A DNA stretch of 64,000 bases from Halichondria panicea (taxonomy: Eukaryota; Porifera; Demospongiae; Suberitida; Halichondriidae): NCBI RefSeq assembly GCF_963675165.1, contig NC_087389.1, positions 5,120,120-5,184,119 on the forward strand. The letters are read 5' to 3'. The notes beneath the pieces are model-generated. The model was given only the letters and a program-made list of their open reading frames with translations. It made no database searches and was not told where the DNA came from. Every line of letters begins with the position of its first letter. Positions within the stretch are counted from its first letter, which is position 1. Shown piece after piece: positions 63,901-64,000 of the stretch. The position numbers and the translations under genes were made by a program.

Positions 63901-64000
63901 CTTGTCGCTATTTTCCCACTAGTACTGATAATCGTTATTTGGGTGGTTGTAAGTTTAGTGGGCAGGTGCAACTTGGGAAGGGAAAGAAATCGAGCTCAAC
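60910..64000 (+). CDS. Beta-helix multi-pass membrane protein, gene 7 (3' end outside window)
   Basis: Open from the ATG at 60910 to the right edge, 1030 residues, without a stop. MKALLSILCLFSLYRLV signal peptide; beta-helix; YPGYPFQLDI; CPIGY; CECIG; NRTGTLCGECLKGYS; the first membrane segments (LTYVPYLILFLLIIF, YLSGFILYAQLIGSGV and LVAIFPLVLIIVIW). It is very close to genes 5 and 6. A 33-base in-frame tandem duplication near 63835-63900 repeats SNTLGVISLDY just before the third membrane segment. Small differences cluster at about residues 237-260 (the ENFQNASYIF region) and 737-770. The last part of the membrane region and tail lie beyond the window. Confidence 0.88.
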   Translation, partial: MKALLSILCLFSLYRLVMLSDYDHVIHVDPNNPSSTNNSTCYDSEQVPCADINFALAFSDRQNSTIYILSSNATHKLAYNATTTMFTEGSQIAFVGDNGTATVECMEGAGLAFINSTNINITRVSFLYCGAWRPSTSLNFTSSTLQLISIRVGLYFYNCRNVNMSHMSVSNSTNAVGVVMYSVAGENYIGYSYFDNNGIRESDKNESGGGGFAVEFNYCKPGDDTCGENNTQTENFQNASYIFENCTFTYNRAIDQSGQNSRAGVSILPNNKTHSSLGRGGGLSLYFKGEAEANNFMIKNCVFHGNNANWGGGLCVQYADHSIQNIINVTNTKFEANHCFSDHRQSGETGGGALVSSPVHYDAKRDILERNEIFFIDCVFTDNRAVTGGALAFVYTLQRQSHYNQLFQANILNSMFKMNSARLGSAISVDHEYFYHQGQEGHIIITDCTFDSNKIVYTEPEKAYSIGIGAVYISEVPATFQGSIEFLNNDASALALVGTRISFAENSTTNFTANSGSNGGAIALLGVSSMLIGANAYMHFENNLASRFGGAIYNSYTGKEDFRSSVKCFIQYDYPFSDPKSWNAQFVFKNNSAGKLGNSIYSTTILPCSWTEDFQVQPEIAQSIFCWNESIWRYEGSNCTSQIYTAARKFTNVTTVKVYPGYPFQLDINAIDDLNHDVTIDTIYTALVKNGTAAIDPQYAYVADGFLGITGQGGQNVTLQLEVAGNRDWRIEIELVMEKCPIGYTERSAIVSISSNQTNHDMLRDNTCECIGGTELNTFRGNLICNKANMTSKIRNGFWIGYIKNVSGLSSDTLYMGRLILKNISESILTLNNSHFSNDAQCSYANRTGTLCGECLKGYSVAVNSYSYDCIPCIHGNNDTNLAKNAVIYIALTYVPYLILFLLIIFLNINLMSGYLSGFILYAQLIGSGVLELTIDRLPSQEYAYYLQKVYRMSYGVFNLNSFSGILPPFCISENSNTLGVISLDYSNTLGVISLDYLVAIFPLVLIIVIWVVVSLVGRCNLGRERNRAQ

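Overview
The window looks like nuclear DNA of a marine demosponge, most likely Amphimedon queenslandica. This is inferred from the AT-rich composition, short GT-AG introns, an Ig-domain gene with phase-1 exons, degraded ankyrin-repeat exons, many small inverted-repeat transposons, and above all a tandem family of very large secreted beta-helix plus multi-pass membrane proteins. No database search was possible, so the species is not proven.

Layout. Positions 4-624 (minus) hold the 5' part of an Ig-domain gene that probably continues off the left edge. From 1.2 to 38.4 kb lie minus-strand members of the main family: gene 1 (1189-5348, frameshifted near its end), gene 2 (6294-10394), gene 3 (22760-26980) and gene 4 (34083-38393), plus a deletion-ridden relic at 20.6-21.6 kb. 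Between them sit two decayed members of a distantly related subfamily (minus at 14.5-18.7 kb; plus at 30.5-33.7 kb). At about 39 kb the orientation flips, and three plus-strand members follow: gene 5 (39553-43728), gene 6 (52293-56462) and gene 7 (60910 to the right edge, incomplete). Genes 5-7 sit in tandem segmental duplication units whose spacers align with each other, which gives empty-site references for several transposon insertions.

Main family architecture, read from the translations: signal peptide; about 550-600 residues of Asn/Gly-rich parallel beta-helix coils with repeated N-x-A-x-x-G-G-A/G motifs; a beta-rich linker; a Cys-rich pre-membrane module containing R-T-G-x-L-C-G-E-C; about nine transmembrane segments; and a cytoplasmic tail with an acidic dileucine motif and an R-A-E/K-E box. 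A surface receptor- or channel-like protein is inferred; ligand and function are unknown. The first third of the protein is almost the same at DNA level in the minus and plus genes, while the rest has diverged, which points to gene conversion.

Mobile DNA: a 3.85-kb Mutator-like element (44611-48455) with long subterminal-repeat-filled inverted termini, an 8-bp target duplication, and remnants of a transposase joined to a ULP1-like cysteine protease; two nested elements at 11.6-13.5 kb and one at 59.1-60.4 kb with 9-bp target duplications and TAGNCTCG termini; hAT-like CAGGG elements at 28.5-29.4 and 50.5-51.3 kb; several MITEs, a 47-bp minisatellite and microsatellites. No tRNA, rRNA or CRISPR was recognised.
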